Part shown: one piece after another, positions 1 through 9,509 of the stretch
Position numbering within the stretch: the first letter of the stretch is position 1
Layout of the letters: each line of letters starts with the position of its first letter
The notes under the pieces: model-generated
The model's database searches: none
What the model was told of the DNA's origin: nothing
Seen by the model: only the letters and a program-made list of their open reading frames with translations
NCBI GenBank assembly: GCA_027324255.1
Contig: DAHVTI010000371.1
Span: 1 to 39,359 of the forward strand
Origin: Bryobacterales bacterium
Lineage (GTDB): Bacteria; Acidobacteriota; Terriglobia; Bryobacterales; Bryobacteraceae
Direction: 5' to 3'
Length of the DNA stretch: 39,359 nt
Translations under genes and position numbers: made by a program

Positions 1-163
1 TGGATGCGGCCTGACGGGCGAGGGCGCCGTCCTGTTGGCGGAGGGCGGCGGCCTGTAGTTCGACGGCCCGGCGTTGACGGGTGGCGGAAAGCTCCTGGGG
101 GGACTGGGGGCGCGCGGCGGCGGCGAACAGGAGGGCGAGCGCGAAGCTCCTCACGTTGGACAT
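1..163 (-). CDS. Partial secreted protein, N-terminus only, continues beyond the left edge (MSNVRSFALALLFAAAARPQSPQELSATRQRRAVELQAAALRQQDGALARQAAS...)
   Basis: Manual reverse-strand reading from ATG at 163 to the edge: 54 codons, no stop, signal-peptide-like N-terminus, divergent to the TonB receptor. Absent from the ORF track because it runs off the edge. Confidence 0.6.
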   Translation of the reverse strand, partial: MSNVRSFALALLFAAAARPQSPQELSATRQRRAVELQAAALRQQDGALARQAAS

Positions 164-185
164 ATCGGCGGTTTGGGGCGAGGAC

Positions 186-215
186 ATTACACGTCTTAAC
201 GGGGAAAAGTGTAAT
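186..215. promoter_or_regulatory. Divergent promoter region with inverted repeat ATTACAC-N16-GTGTAAT
   Basis: 7-bp perfect arms (186-192 / 209-215). Each arm contains a TGTAAT -10-like hexamer facing its own divergent gene. Confidence 0.35.
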
Positions 216-219
216 CTGC

Positions 220-3200
220 ATGGGGCGGGGGAGCGTCTTCCCAGACGTGGCGAGAAGCGCGCGAGCATCCTTATTGCTGATTTTGAGCTGTGTGCTGTTG
301 GCCGTCCGCGGGCAGAGCGCGGCGTCGGGGCGGGTGATGTACGAGGGCCGGCCGGTGCCGGGGGCGGTGGTGACGGCGAGCCAGGGCGGACAGACGTGGA
401 CGACGGTGAGCGGGGAGGACGGCTCCTTCCGGTTGGAGGGTGTGCCGGCGGGGGCGTTGGAGGTGGAGGTGAAGCTGTTCGGCTTCCAGACGCTGAAGCG
501 GGAGGTGAGGGCGGAGCAGAGGCAGGGGCCGGTGGAGTTGGCACTGCGGATGCAGCCGTACGAAGCGGCGGGGGCGGAGGCGGCGCGGGCGTCGAGGCCG
601 GCGAACGGGGCGGTGAACGGGGCAGCGGGGAACGGGACGGCGAACAACGTGGAGACGCAGGTGGCGCGGGCGCTGGAGGGGGCGGCGGGGGCGATGGCGG
701 CGCTGGAGGCGGGGGATTCGAGCGAGTCGTTTTTGGTGCAGGGCTCATTGAGCCGGGGCTTGCAGGAGGCGGAGCGGCCGGACTTTTTCGAGATGGCGGG
801 CGGGCCGGGGATGATGATGATGATGGGAGGGCCGGGAGGGCCGAAAGGGATGGTCCGAGGGGGGCCGGGTGGAGAAGGCGGGCCGGGGGGAGCGCCGGGC
901 GGGGCAGGAGGTCCGGGCGGCGGGATGGTTGGGCCGGGCGGGATGGCTGGAGGGCGGGGAGGATTCGGCGGGCGGCCGGGCGGGCCGGGGATGAGGCCGG
1001 GGATGGGCCCCGGCATGGGTCCGATGTCGGAAGCGGATCTGGCCAAGCTGCCGAAGGAGCAGCGGGAGCGGATTGCGCGGATGAGACAGAGGTTCGGCGC
1101 GCTGCAACGGGAGGGGTTCGGCAACCGGTCGAGGCGGGCGCGGGACCAGATCCGGGGCGGGGCATTCGCGACGTTCCAGAACGACGCCTTCGACGCGTCG
1201 CCGTTCGCGGTGAACGGGCGGACGTCGGAGAAGCCGAACTATTCGCAGACGCGGTTCGGGGTGAGCCTGGGGGGGCCGCTGTCGCTGGGCAGGCTGCTCA
1301 CGCCGGGCAGCACGTTTTTCTTTGTGAACTACAACGCCAACCGCGGGGACACGGTGTACAACGGCTTTGCGGTGCAGCCGACGGAGGCGATGCGGGCGGG
1401 GGACTTTTCCCTGCTGACGGGGGCGAAGGCGGCGACGATCTACGATCCGCTGAGCGGCAGCCCGTTTGCGGGCAACCGGATTCCGGCGGTGCGGATCAGC
1501 TCGATCGCCAACGGGCTGCTGCCCTTCATTCCAGTGCCGAACCAGGAGAGCGTGCTGCAGAACTACCGCTACACGACGACGCAGCCGTCGACGTCGGACA
1601 ACCTGAACGTGCGGCTGAACCGGACGCTGACGAAGAAAGACCGGCTGGCGGTGAACGTGGGCTGGCAGCGGCGGGTGTCGGAGAACGTGCAGCTTTACGG
1701 GTGGCGCGACGCGAGCGATGGCAACGGGATGAACTACAGCGTGAGCTGGAGCCGGAACTTTACAGCGCGGCTGATCCACAGCGTGCAGATGCGCTACAAC
1801 CGCAACTACAACGCGCTGGTGCCGTACTTTGCATATGGGACGGACGTGGCGGGGCAGTTGGGGATCCAGGGCACGTCGCGCGACCCGGGCAACTACGGGC
1901 CGCCGAACCTGAGCTTCACGAACTACGGCGACCTGACGGAGGGGAACCGGTCGCGGCGCTACGTGCACACGTGGAATTTTTCCGACGGGTGGACGTTCGT
2001 GCGGAAGGCGCACACGATCACGGCAGGGTTCGCCTTCACGCGCACGCAGCAGAACACGCTGCAGGACCCGAACGCGCGGGGGACGCTGTTTTTCGGCGGG
2101 CTGGCGACGAGCGACTTCGACGCCGCGGGGCTGCCGCTGAATGGGACGGGCAACGACTTTGCCGATTTCCTGCTGGGGTCGGTGCAGCAGAGCACGATCC
2201 GGTTCGGGGCGCCGGACAGCTACATGCGGCAGACGAACTACGGGGCGTTTGTGCAGGACGAATGGCGCGCGGCGCCGAACCTGACGCTGAACCTGGGGCT
2301 GCGGTACGACGACTGGGAGCCGTTCACGGAGAAGTACGGGCGGATGGCGAACCTGGATCTGTCGCCGGGCCTCACGGCAGCGGCGGTGGTGGTGCCGGGC
2401 GGGACGGGGCCGTGGATGGGAGCGGTGCCGAACGGGCTGATCCAGCCGGACAGGAACAACTTCTCGCCGCGTATCGGTTTTTCGTGGCGGCCGTTCCAGA
2501 AGCGGCGGACGGTGGTGCGGGGGGGCTACAGCCTGTTCTACGACGGGAGCACGTACAGCCGGGTGCCGTCGCGGCTGGTGTACCAGCCGCCGTATGCGAC
2601 GAGTTCGACGTTCAACACCTCGACGGCGGCGCCGCTGACGCTGGGCGATCCGTTCACTGGACCGGCGGACACAACGATTTCGAATAGCTACGCGGTGAAC
2701 CCGGCGTACAAGGTTCCGTACGCGCAGACGTGGAGCCTGTCGGTGCAACAGGAGGTGAGGGGGTACGTGGTGGAGATGGGGGTGCTGGGGACTAAGGGCT
2801 CGGGGCTGGTGGTGCAGAGGATTCCGAACCGGGCGGACCCGGGGTCGCCGGAGAGCAGCGAGACGCGGCGGCCGATTCCGTACGCGGTGGGCTTCACGTA
2901 CGACAGCCCGGACGGGAGCTCGATTTTCCACGCCGGGCAGGTTAGGGTGCTGCGGCGGATGAGGCGGGGGCTGAACTGGAGCGTGCTTTACACGTTCGGC
3001 AAGTCGATCGACAACGCGTCGTCGGTGGGCGGATCGGGCAACACGGTGGTGCAGGACGATAAGAACCTGGCGGCGGAGCGGGGGCTGTCGGCGTTCGACG
3101 TGCGGCACAACCTGCAGTTCAACGCGATGCTGACGTCGCCGTTCGGGCCGAACGGGATCTGGATGAGGCAGCGGAATGCGGTGAGGGCGGTGCTGCGGGA

Positions 3201-3639
3201 CTGGAACCTGAGCACGTCGATCAACGTGAACTCGGGGCGGCCGCTAACGGCGAGGGTGCTGGGGCCGGTGGCGGACGCGGCGGGGTCGGGGGCGACGGGC
3301 AGCGCGCGGGCGGACGCGACGGGGCAGGCGATTGACGCGGGCACGGGCTACTTCAACACGGCGGCGTTCGCGGTGCCGCCGGCGAACCGGTACGGCAACG
3401 CGGGGCGGAACACGATTCCGGGGCCGGGGACGTTTTCGATGAACGCGGCGTTCGGGCGATCGTTCCAGCTCGGGGAGAACACGCGGCACCGGCTGGAAGG
3501 GCGGGTGGAGGCGAACAACGTGCTGAACCACGTGAACATCACCAGCTACGGGACGGTGGTGAACTCGGCCAACTACGGGCTGGCGACGGCGGCGGGCAAC
3601 ATGCGCTCGATTCAACTCACCTTGAGGTTCCGGTTCTAG
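220..3639 (+). CDS. TonB-dependent receptor, Oar-like, with N-terminal carboxypeptidase-regulatory-like domain
   Basis: Signal peptide then SGRVMYEGRPVPGAVVTASQGGQTWTTVSGEDGSFRLEGVPAG (CarboxypepD_reg-like). Beta-barrel repeats and C-terminal ...IQLTLRFRF. ATG at 220 preferred over the ORF start at 4. Confidence 0.88.
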   Translation: MGRGSVFPDVARSARASLLLILSCVLLAVRGQSAASGRVMYEGRPVPGAVVTASQGGQTWTTVSGEDGSFRLEGVPAGALEVEVKLFGFQTLKREVRAEQRQGPVELALRMQPYEAAGAEAARASRPANGAVNGAAGNGTANNVETQVARALEGAAGAMAALEAGDSSESFLVQGSLSRGLQEAERPDFFEMAGGPGMMMMMGGPGGPKGMVRGGPGGEGGPGGAPGGAGGPGGGMVGPGGMAGGRGGFGGRPGGPGMRPGMGPGMGPMSEADLAKLPKEQRERIARMRQRFGALQREGFGNRSRRARDQIRGGAFATFQNDAFDASPFAVNGRTSEKPNYSQTRFGVSLGGPLSLGRLLTPGSTFFFVNYNANRGDTVYNGFAVQPTEAMRAGDFSLLTGAKAATIYDPLSGSPFAGNRIPAVRISSIANGLLPFIPVPNQESVLQNYRYTTTQPSTSDNLNVRLNRTLTKKDRLAVNVGWQRRVSENVQLYGWRDASDGNGMNYSVSWSRNFTARLIHSVQMRYNRNYNALVPYFAYGTDVAGQLGIQGTSRDPGNYGPPNLSFTNYGDLTEGNRSRRYVHTWNFSDGWTFVRKAHTITAGFAFTRTQQNTLQDPNARGTLFFGGLATSDFDAAGLPLNGTGNDFADFLLGSVQQSTIRFGAPDSYMRQTNYGAFVQDEWRAAPNLTLNLGLRYDDWEPFTEKYGRMANLDLSPGLTAAAVVVPGGTGPWMGAVPNGLIQPDRNNFSPRIGFSWRPFQKRRTVVRGGYSLFYDGSTYSRVPSRLVYQPPYATSSTFNTSTAAPLTLGDPFTGPADTTISNSYAVNPAYKVPYAQTWSLSVQQEVRGYVVEMGVLGTKGSGLVVQRIPNRADPGSPESSETRRPIPYAVGFTYDSPDGSSIFHAGQVRVLRRMRRGLNWSVLYTFGKSIDNASSVGGSGNTVVQDDKNLAAERGLSAFDVRHNLQFNAMLTSPFGPNGIWMRQRNAVRAVLRDWNLSTSINVNSGRPLTARVLGPVADAAGSGATGSARADATGQAIDAGTGYFNTAAFAVPPANRYGNAGRNTIPGPGTFSMNAAFGRSFQLGENTRHRLEGRVEANNVLNHVNITSYGTVVNSANYGLATAAGNMRSIQLTLRFRF

Positions 3640-3641
3640 CC

Positions 3642-5750
3642 ATGAGACGCAACCTGATCACGCTCCTGATGGCGTTCACGCTGGCGGCGCAGCAGCCGGA
3701 CGAGGTGCCGGTGTTCCGCACGTCGGCGAACCTGGTGATTATCACGGTGTTCGTGCGGGACCGCAACGGGAAGCCGCTGACCGGGCTGAAGAAGGAAGAC
3801 TTCGTTCTTTCCGAGAACGGCAAGCCGCAGACGATCAGCGTGTTCGATTTCCAGCAACTGACGCCGGAGCCGAAGGAGGCTGCGCCGAGGGCCGCGGCTG
3901 TAGAGGCACAGCCGGCGGCGGGGGCCGAGAGCGGGCCGCCGCCGGGCCGGGCGCGATTCCGCGACCGGCGGCTGCTGGTGCTGTTTTTCGACTGGAGCGC
4001 GTTGAAGACGGAAGACCAGATCCACGCCAAGGAGGCGGCGGAGAAGTTCCTGCTGGAGAAGATGACGCCGGCGGACCTGGTGCAGATTGTGACGTTCGGG
4101 TCGGAGCTGAAAGTGGAGCAGGACTTCACGAGCGACCGCGACACGCTGCTGGCGGTGATCCGCAGGTTCCAGGCGGGCGAGATGAGCGAGCTGGCGCAGC
4201 AGGGCGAGACGTCAACCGATACGAGCGACGACTCGGCTTTCACGGCCGACGACACGGAGTTCAACATCTTCAACACGGATCGCAAGCTGGCGGCGCTGGA
4301 GGACCTGGCGCGGAACCTTTCGGGACTGCCGGAGAAAAAGGCGGTGGTGTATTTTTCGGGCGGCGTAAGCCGGACGGGCGACGACAACCAGGCGCAGATC
4401 CGGGCGACGGTGAATTCGGCGGTGCGCTCGAACGTGAGCTTCTACCCGGTGGACGTGCGGGGGCTTCAGGCAGAGCCTCCGGGAGGGGCGGCGGGCGGCA
4501 GCGGCGGAGTGGGCGGCGGCGGCGGCCGGGGCGGCGGAGGGACGGGGCTGTTTTCGGGCCAGACGCAATCGCGGCAGCGGCAGCAGCAGTTCGACGAGCA
4601 GGATTCGCTGACGATGCTGGCGGAGGACACGGGCGGCAAGGCGCTGTTCGACAACAACGACCTGGTGCTGGGGATCCAACAGGCGCAGGAAGACCAGCAG
4701 AGCTATTACATCCTGGGCTACTACTCGAGCGACGAGCGGAAGGACGGGCAGTTCCGGCGGGTGGACCTGAAGCTGGCGCCGGCGTCGCAGAGCCGGCTGC
4801 AGGCGCGGCTGGACTACCGGCGCGGGTACTTCGCGGACAAGGAGTTCAAGGCGTTCAACAGCTACGACAAGGAGAAGCAGCTATCCGACGCGCTGCTGCT
4901 AGGCGATCCGGTGACGGACCTACGGGTGGCGCTGGAGGTGAACTGGTTCCGGCTGGGCGGGAGCGTGTACTTTGCGCCGGTGGCGCTGAAGATTCCGGGC
5001 TCGGCGGTGCCGCTGAAGAAGCAGGGCCGGGGCGAGACGACGACGTTCGACTTCATCGGACAGGTGAAAGACGCCAAGGGGGCGCTGGCGGGCACGGTGC
5101 GGGACGCGATCAAGATCCAACTGCGGGACGAGAAGGCGGGACAGTTGGCGTCGCGCAACCTGGTGTACGACACGGGCTTCACGCTGCAGCCGGGTGAGTA
5201 CACGCTGAAGATGCTGGTGCGGGAGAACCTGACGGGCAAGATGGGGACGTTCGAGACGAAGTTCACGATTCCGGACGTGAGTACGGTGAAGGACCGGGCG
5301 CGGCTGAGCTCGGTGGTGTTCGGCGCGCAGAGGGTGCCGATTTCGGAGGCTGTGGGCGCGGCGGACAAGAAAGACACGAAGCGGCAGAAGACGCACCCGC
5401 TGGTGCGGGACAAGCAGAAGCTGCTGCCGAGCGTGACGCACGTGTTTCACAAGGGCCAGAACCTGTTTGTCTACGCGGAGCTGTACGACCCGGCGACGCC
5501 GGAGCCGCGGAAGCAGCCGGCGGTGGCGGCGGAGTTGAACGTGTACCTGGGCAAGAGGCTGGTGTACGAGTCGCAGCCGGTGGTCGTGAACGCGCTGAAG
5601 GACGCGCGGAGCGGGACGGCGCCGGTGTTCCTGGAGGTGCCGCTGAAGGACCTGCCGCCGGGGCAGTACACGGCGCAGTTGAATGTGATCGACCAGGCGG
5701 GGCAGAAGGCGGCGTTCGCGCGGTCGCCGCTGGTGGTGATGGCGCGCTGA
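3642..5750 (+). CDS. VWFA-related secreted protein (acidobacterial VWFA domain family)
   Basis: VPVFRTSANLVIITVFVRDRNGKPLTGLKKEDFVLSENGKPQTISVFDFQ, LLVLFFDWSALKTEDQ and YYILGYYSSDERKDGQFRRVDLKL are typical of this family. Confidence 0.85.
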   Translation: MRRNLITLLMAFTLAAQQPDEVPVFRTSANLVIITVFVRDRNGKPLTGLKKEDFVLSENGKPQTISVFDFQQLTPEPKEAAPRAAAVEAQPAAGAESGPPPGRARFRDRRLLVLFFDWSALKTEDQIHAKEAAEKFLLEKMTPADLVQIVTFGSELKVEQDFTSDRDTLLAVIRRFQAGEMSELAQQGETSTDTSDDSAFTADDTEFNIFNTDRKLAALEDLARNLSGLPEKKAVVYFSGGVSRTGDDNQAQIRATVNSAVRSNVSFYPVDVRGLQAEPPGGAAGGSGGVGGGGGRGGGGTGLFSGQTQSRQRQQQFDEQDSLTMLAEDTGGKALFDNNDLVLGIQQAQEDQQSYYILGYYSSDERKDGQFRRVDLKLAPASQSRLQARLDYRRGYFADKEFKAFNSYDKEKQLSDALLLGDPVTDLRVALEVNWFRLGGSVYFAPVALKIPGSAVPLKKQGRGETTTFDFIGQVKDAKGALAGTVRDAIKIQLRDEKAGQLASRNLVYDTGFTLQPGEYTLKMLVRENLTGKMGTFETKFTIPDVSTVKDRARLSSVVFGAQRVPISEAVGAADKKDTKRQKTHPLVRDKQKLLPSVTHVFHKGQNLFVYAELYDPATPEPRKQPAVAAELNVYLGKRLVYESQPVVVNALKDARSGTAPVFLEVPLKDLPPGQYTAQLNVIDQAGQKAAFARSPLVVMAR

Positions 5751-5765
5751 CGAGCGGGAAACGGG

Positions 5766-5771
5766 CATACT
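5766..5771 (+). promoter_or_regulatory. Candidate -10 box CATACT, 6 nt before the GTG start at 5778
   Basis: CATACT-GGTTGG-GTG; geometry consistent with a leaderless transcript. Confidence 0.35.
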
Positions 5772-5777
5772 GGTTGG

Positions 5778-7199
5778 GTGCTTCGCCGAACGGCAATGCC
5801 CGTTGCGCTCTCCCTTCTGCTCCTGTTGCCGTGCCTGTTGCCGGAGCGCATCCAGGCGGGCGACCTCTCCAGCCACCTGTACAACACGTGGCTGGCGCAG
5901 TTGATCCGGGCGGGCCAAGCGCCGGGGCTATGGCTGGCAACGCAGCGGACCAACGTGCTGTTCGACTTGATGCTGGACGGGTTGTGGCAGGCCTTTGGGC
6001 CGCGCGCCGCCGAGAAGATCGCGGTTTCCATTGCTGTGCTGGTGTTCTTCTGGGGCGCATACGCACTGGCTTGCTCGCTGGGCCGGAGGCGGCCCGTCTT
6101 CCTCCTGCCGTGTCTGGCGATGCTGACATACGGGTGGTTCTTCCACTCGGGTTTTTTCAACTTCTACCTGTCCATGGGCATGAGCTTCTGGCTACTGGTC
6201 CTGATGCTGCGGCCGACGCGGCTGCGTTTGCTGGCCGCTGTGCCGCTGGCTGCCCTGGCGGCAACCGGGCACGCACTGCCGCCGGCGGTTGCCGCGGGCC
6301 TGGCGGGCTATGCGTGGATGGCGGGCAGGCTCGCCCCGCACCGGCGTCCTGCACTGCTGGCTGCCTCGTTGCTCGCGCTATTCGCCCTCGGCCGCATCCT
6401 GTCCGCTACCCTGACCACCATCTGGTATCCGAACCAGTTGATGCTTTTCAGCGGAACGGACCAAGTGGTTGTTTACGGGGGGAAGTACTTGCTGTTGCAG
6501 TTGATGCTGCTGGCGCTGTGGGCCGGCCTGCTGGTCCGGGCAGTGGGCCTGCGAGGGCGCGCGCGCACTTTCTGGGACATCCGCATGCATCTGGTTGTGC
6601 TGTGTGCCTGGGCGGCCGTGGCGCTTCCCTCCGCCATTCTCTTCACCGGGTACTCGCAGGGACTACTCTTCGTGGCAGAGCGCCTGTCATTTTGGGTGGC
6701 AGTTCTGTTGTGCGGGTGGCTGGGCATCGCGCCGCTCAGAGGGGCTGAGCGGGCCTTGCCTGCCGTGCTCGCCGGTTTGTTCTTCCTGTTTCTCGGGTTG
6801 GATGTAGCCGCCGTGAACAGATTCGAAGACAGGCTGTCGCAGGCATTGCGGGCGGTGCCGGAGGGAGGCCGAGTGGTGAATGGCGTCACGGGAGATTCGC
6901 CCGCCATCAATCCCCTGACCCACGTCATCGACAGGGCCTGCATCGGCCGTTGCTACAGCTTTGCGAACTATGAGCCCTCCACGCGGCAATTCCGCGTGCG
7001 TTGCGGGCGCGGCAACACCATCGTCGCCGGCAGTTACCCCGACGCCTTCGCGCTGCAAGCCGGCGGTTACGTGGTGAAGGCGACCGATCCTGCGCTGTAC
7101 GTAGTATTCCAGAGCGACGGCGGCTATTCCACTCGCCTGCTGCGCCCGGGGGAGACATTGCACGTCACCCCCGTTCCGATTCCTCCGAAATTCTTCTGA
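5778..7199 (+). CDS. Polytopic membrane protein, possibly GT-C-like glycosyltransferase
   Basis: 473 aa, many hydrophobic segments, N-terminal loop GDLSSHLYNTWLAQLI, soluble C-terminal domain. Confidence 0.65.
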   Translation: MLRRTAMPVALSLLLLLPCLLPERIQAGDLSSHLYNTWLAQLIRAGQAPGLWLATQRTNVLFDLMLDGLWQAFGPRAAEKIAVSIAVLVFFWGAYALACSLGRRRPVFLLPCLAMLTYGWFFHSGFFNFYLSMGMSFWLLVLMLRPTRLRLLAAVPLAALAATGHALPPAVAAGLAGYAWMAGRLAPHRRPALLAASLLALFALGRILSATLTTIWYPNQLMLFSGTDQVVVYGGKYLLLQLMLLALWAGLLVRAVGLRGRARTFWDIRMHLVVLCAWAAVALPSAILFTGYSQGLLFVAERLSFWVAVLLCGWLGIAPLRGAERALPAVLAGLFFLFLGLDVAAVNRFEDRLSQALRAVPEGGRVVNGVTGDSPAINPLTHVIDRACIGRCYSFANYEPSTRQFRVRCGRGNTIVAGSYPDAFALQAGGYVVKATDPALYVVFQSDGGYSTRLLRPGETLHVTPVPIPPKFF

Positions 7200-7212
7200 G
7201 CGCGTTTTTCAA

Positions 7213-7218
7213 TACAAT
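7213..7218 (+). promoter_or_regulatory. Candidate -10 box TACAAT, 6 nt before the ATG at 7225
   Basis: TACAAT-CGACCT-ATG. Confidence 0.45.
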
Positions 7219-7224
7219 CGACCT

Positions 7225-9024
7225 ATGCGTCCGGCAGTCATTCTCCTTTCCCTGTCCGCCTGGTGCTCCGTCGCACAGCAGATTCCCCGCCCAGAGCACC
7301 CGCAGCCGCAGTTCATGCGGCCGGCCTGGCAGAGCCTGAACGGGGCGTGGCAGTTTGAGTTCGACGACGCCGACCAGGGATTGGCGGCGGGGTGGGCCAC
7401 GGCGGCGAAGGCTTTTTCGAAGACGATCCAGGTGCCGTTCAGCTTCGAGAGCAAGCTGGGGGGAATTGGGGACACGTCGTTCCACCCGGTGGTGTGGTAC
7501 CGGCGGAGCTTCCACGTGCCGGCGGAGTGGAAGGGGCGGCGGGTGCTGCTGAACTTCGGGGCGGTGGACTACCGGGCGACGGTGTGGGTGAACGGCAAGC
7601 AGGCGGGCGAGCACGAAGGCGGGGGGACGCCGTTCCGGTTCGACGTCACGCCGCTGCTGGCGGCGGGCGCGAACACGGTGGCGGTGCGGGCGTGGGATCC
7701 GCCGACGGACCGGTCGATTCCGCGCGGCAAGCAGTACTGGGAGCCGAAGAGCCGGGGGATCTTCTACACGCGGACGTCGGGCATCTGGCAGAGCGTGTGG
7801 CTGGAGGCGGCGGGGGAGAGCTACCTGGAGTACTTCCGGATTGACGCCGGGCTGGAAGGCGGGGTGAGCTTCGACGCGCGGGTGGCGCGGCCTCAGGCGG
7901 GGCTGACGCTGTCCTACACGGTGCGCAGCGGGGAGCAGGTGGTGGCGGCGGGCAGCGGCGCGCCGGGCGACGGCAAGTACCTGGCGGCGGGGGCGTTCGT
8001 GCGGAACCCGCGGCTGTGGAGCCTGGCTCAGCCGAACCTCTACGACGTAGTGCTGGAGGTGAAGAAGGGCGGGCAGACGCTGGACACGGTGCACACGTAC
8101 TTCGGCTTCCGGAAGGTGACGATCGAGAACGGGCGGTTCTGCCTGAACCACCGGCCGGTTTATTTGAAGTTCGTGCTGGACCAGGGCTACTGGCCGGAGA
8201 GCCTGTTGACGCCGCCTTCGGACGAGGCGATGCAATACGACATCCGGATGACGAAGGAGATGGGGTTCAACGGGGCGCGCAAGCACCAGAAGCTGGAAGA
8301 TCCGCGGTTCCTCTACTGGGCGGACAAGATGGGGTTCCTGGTGTCGGACGAGATGGCGAACGCGTACCTGTTCGATGAACAGTACGTGCAGCGCTTCCAG
8401 AAAGAGTGGGGCGAGGCGGTGGAGCGGGACATCAATCATCCGGCGGTGGTGTTGTGGGCGCCGCTGAACGAAAGCTGGGGCGTGCCGGATATCCGGGACC
8501 CGCGGCAGCAGTCGCACCTGCGGGCGCTGTACCACATGACGAAGTCGCTGGACGCGTCGCGGCCGGTGATCGATAACGAGGGCTGGGAGCACACGGAGGC
8601 GACGGACCTGTATGCGGTGCACGACTACACGGCACGGTATGAAGGGTTGAAGGCGCGGTGGGGAAAGATGGAGGTGAAGGCGGGGGCGGCGCTGCCGCCG
8701 AACGGGCGGGCGTACGTGGCGCCGGGGAACGTGTACAACGGCGCGCCGCTGTATTTGAGCGAGTTCGGAGGGATTGCGTTCATCCTGCCGGGGACTCAAG
8801 TGCCGCAGGCGGCGTGGGGCTATTCGGGTGTCGAGAAGACGGCCGAGGCGGCGCTGGACAGGCTGGAGGGGCAGTACAAGGCGATTGCGGAGAGCCCGTT
8901 CATGGGGATCTGCTACACGCAGATCACGGACGTGGAGCAGGAGATCAACGGGCTGATGACCTACGACCGCAAGCCGAAGTTCGACGCAAAGCGGCTGAGG
9001 GCGATCAACGACCTGCTGCGCTAG
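7225..9024 (+). CDS. Glycoside hydrolase family 2 protein (beta-galactosidase/beta-glucuronidase-like)
   Basis: N-terminal jelly-roll VWYRRSFHVPAEWKGRRVLLNFGAVDYRATVWVNGKQAGEHEGG; catalytic region NHPAVVLWAPLNESWG. Confidence 0.92.
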   Translation: MRPAVILLSLSAWCSVAQQIPRPEHPQPQFMRPAWQSLNGAWQFEFDDADQGLAAGWATAAKAFSKTIQVPFSFESKLGGIGDTSFHPVVWYRRSFHVPAEWKGRRVLLNFGAVDYRATVWVNGKQAGEHEGGGTPFRFDVTPLLAAGANTVAVRAWDPPTDRSIPRGKQYWEPKSRGIFYTRTSGIWQSVWLEAAGESYLEYFRIDAGLEGGVSFDARVARPQAGLTLSYTVRSGEQVVAAGSGAPGDGKYLAAGAFVRNPRLWSLAQPNLYDVVLEVKKGGQTLDTVHTYFGFRKVTIENGRFCLNHRPVYLKFVLDQGYWPESLLTPPSDEAMQYDIRMTKEMGFNGARKHQKLEDPRFLYWADKMGFLVSDEMANAYLFDEQYVQRFQKEWGEAVERDINHPAVVLWAPLNESWGVPDIRDPRQQSHLRALYHMTKSLDASRPVIDNEGWEHTEATDLYAVHDYTARYEGLKARWGKMEVKAGAALPPNGRAYVAPGNVYNGAPLYLSEFGGIAFILPGTQVPQAAWGYSGVEKTAEAALDRLEGQYKAIAESPFMGICYTQITDVEQEINGLMTYDRKPKFDAKRLRAINDLLR

Positions 9025-9037
9025 CTGTGGGCATGCC

Positions 9038-9430
9038 TCAGGCGCGCTTCTGGCCCGGGTAGTACTGCATCAGGGAGCCGGCGAAGGCGCCGAGCGCGGC
9101 GAAGGAGATCCAGGCAATGGTTTTGGCCTGGTCCTCGCCGTAGAAGCGGAAGACCGGGCTGATGAAGAAGCCGTAGACGAAGAGGATGAAGCTGACGAGG
9201 GTGAACACGACCAGCAGAGGCTTCAGCTTGCCGAGGACGGCGAGGACGGCGGACGCGATGCCGAGGATTCCGAGGACGAGCAGCGCGTAGAGGGCTGCCG
9301 AGCCCTTGAACCAGGGCAGCATGTCAAACTTGTAGTTTGACGTCCCGCCGATCATCAGGACGAGAGAAACGCCGGACAGGAAGAGCCCGAGCAAGAGAGA
9401 GAACAGATAGCTGAAAAAGCGGAGCAACAT
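9038..9430 (-). CDS. Small integral membrane protein
   Basis: ATG at 9430 (MLLRFFSYLFSLLLGLF...), four hydrophobic segments, ends YYPGQKRA. Confidence 0.7.
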   Translation of the reverse strand: MLLRFFSYLFSLLLGLFLSGVSLVLMIGGTSNYKFDMLPWFKGSAALYALLVLGILGIASAVLAVLGKLKPLLVVFTLVSFILFVYGFFISPVFRFYGEDQAKTIAWISFAALGAFAGSLMQYYPGQKRA

Positions 9431-9509
9431 GGCAATAACCTTCACACAACCTCCCGGCGCCGGCCAACCGGCAAGCGACCATTCTATCAACTCAGCCCGG
9501 CTTTGCTGG

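Noticed and set aside
4-219. N-terminal extension of the TonB receptor to position 4
   Set aside because: Arg/Gly-rich sequence with no homology features; a signal peptide follows ATG 220, and a divergent gene occupies 1-163.
745-3108. 787-aa minus-strand ORF opposite the TonB receptor
   Set aside because: Arg/Pro/His-rich translation with no recognisable domain; antisense shadow of a GC-rich coding region.
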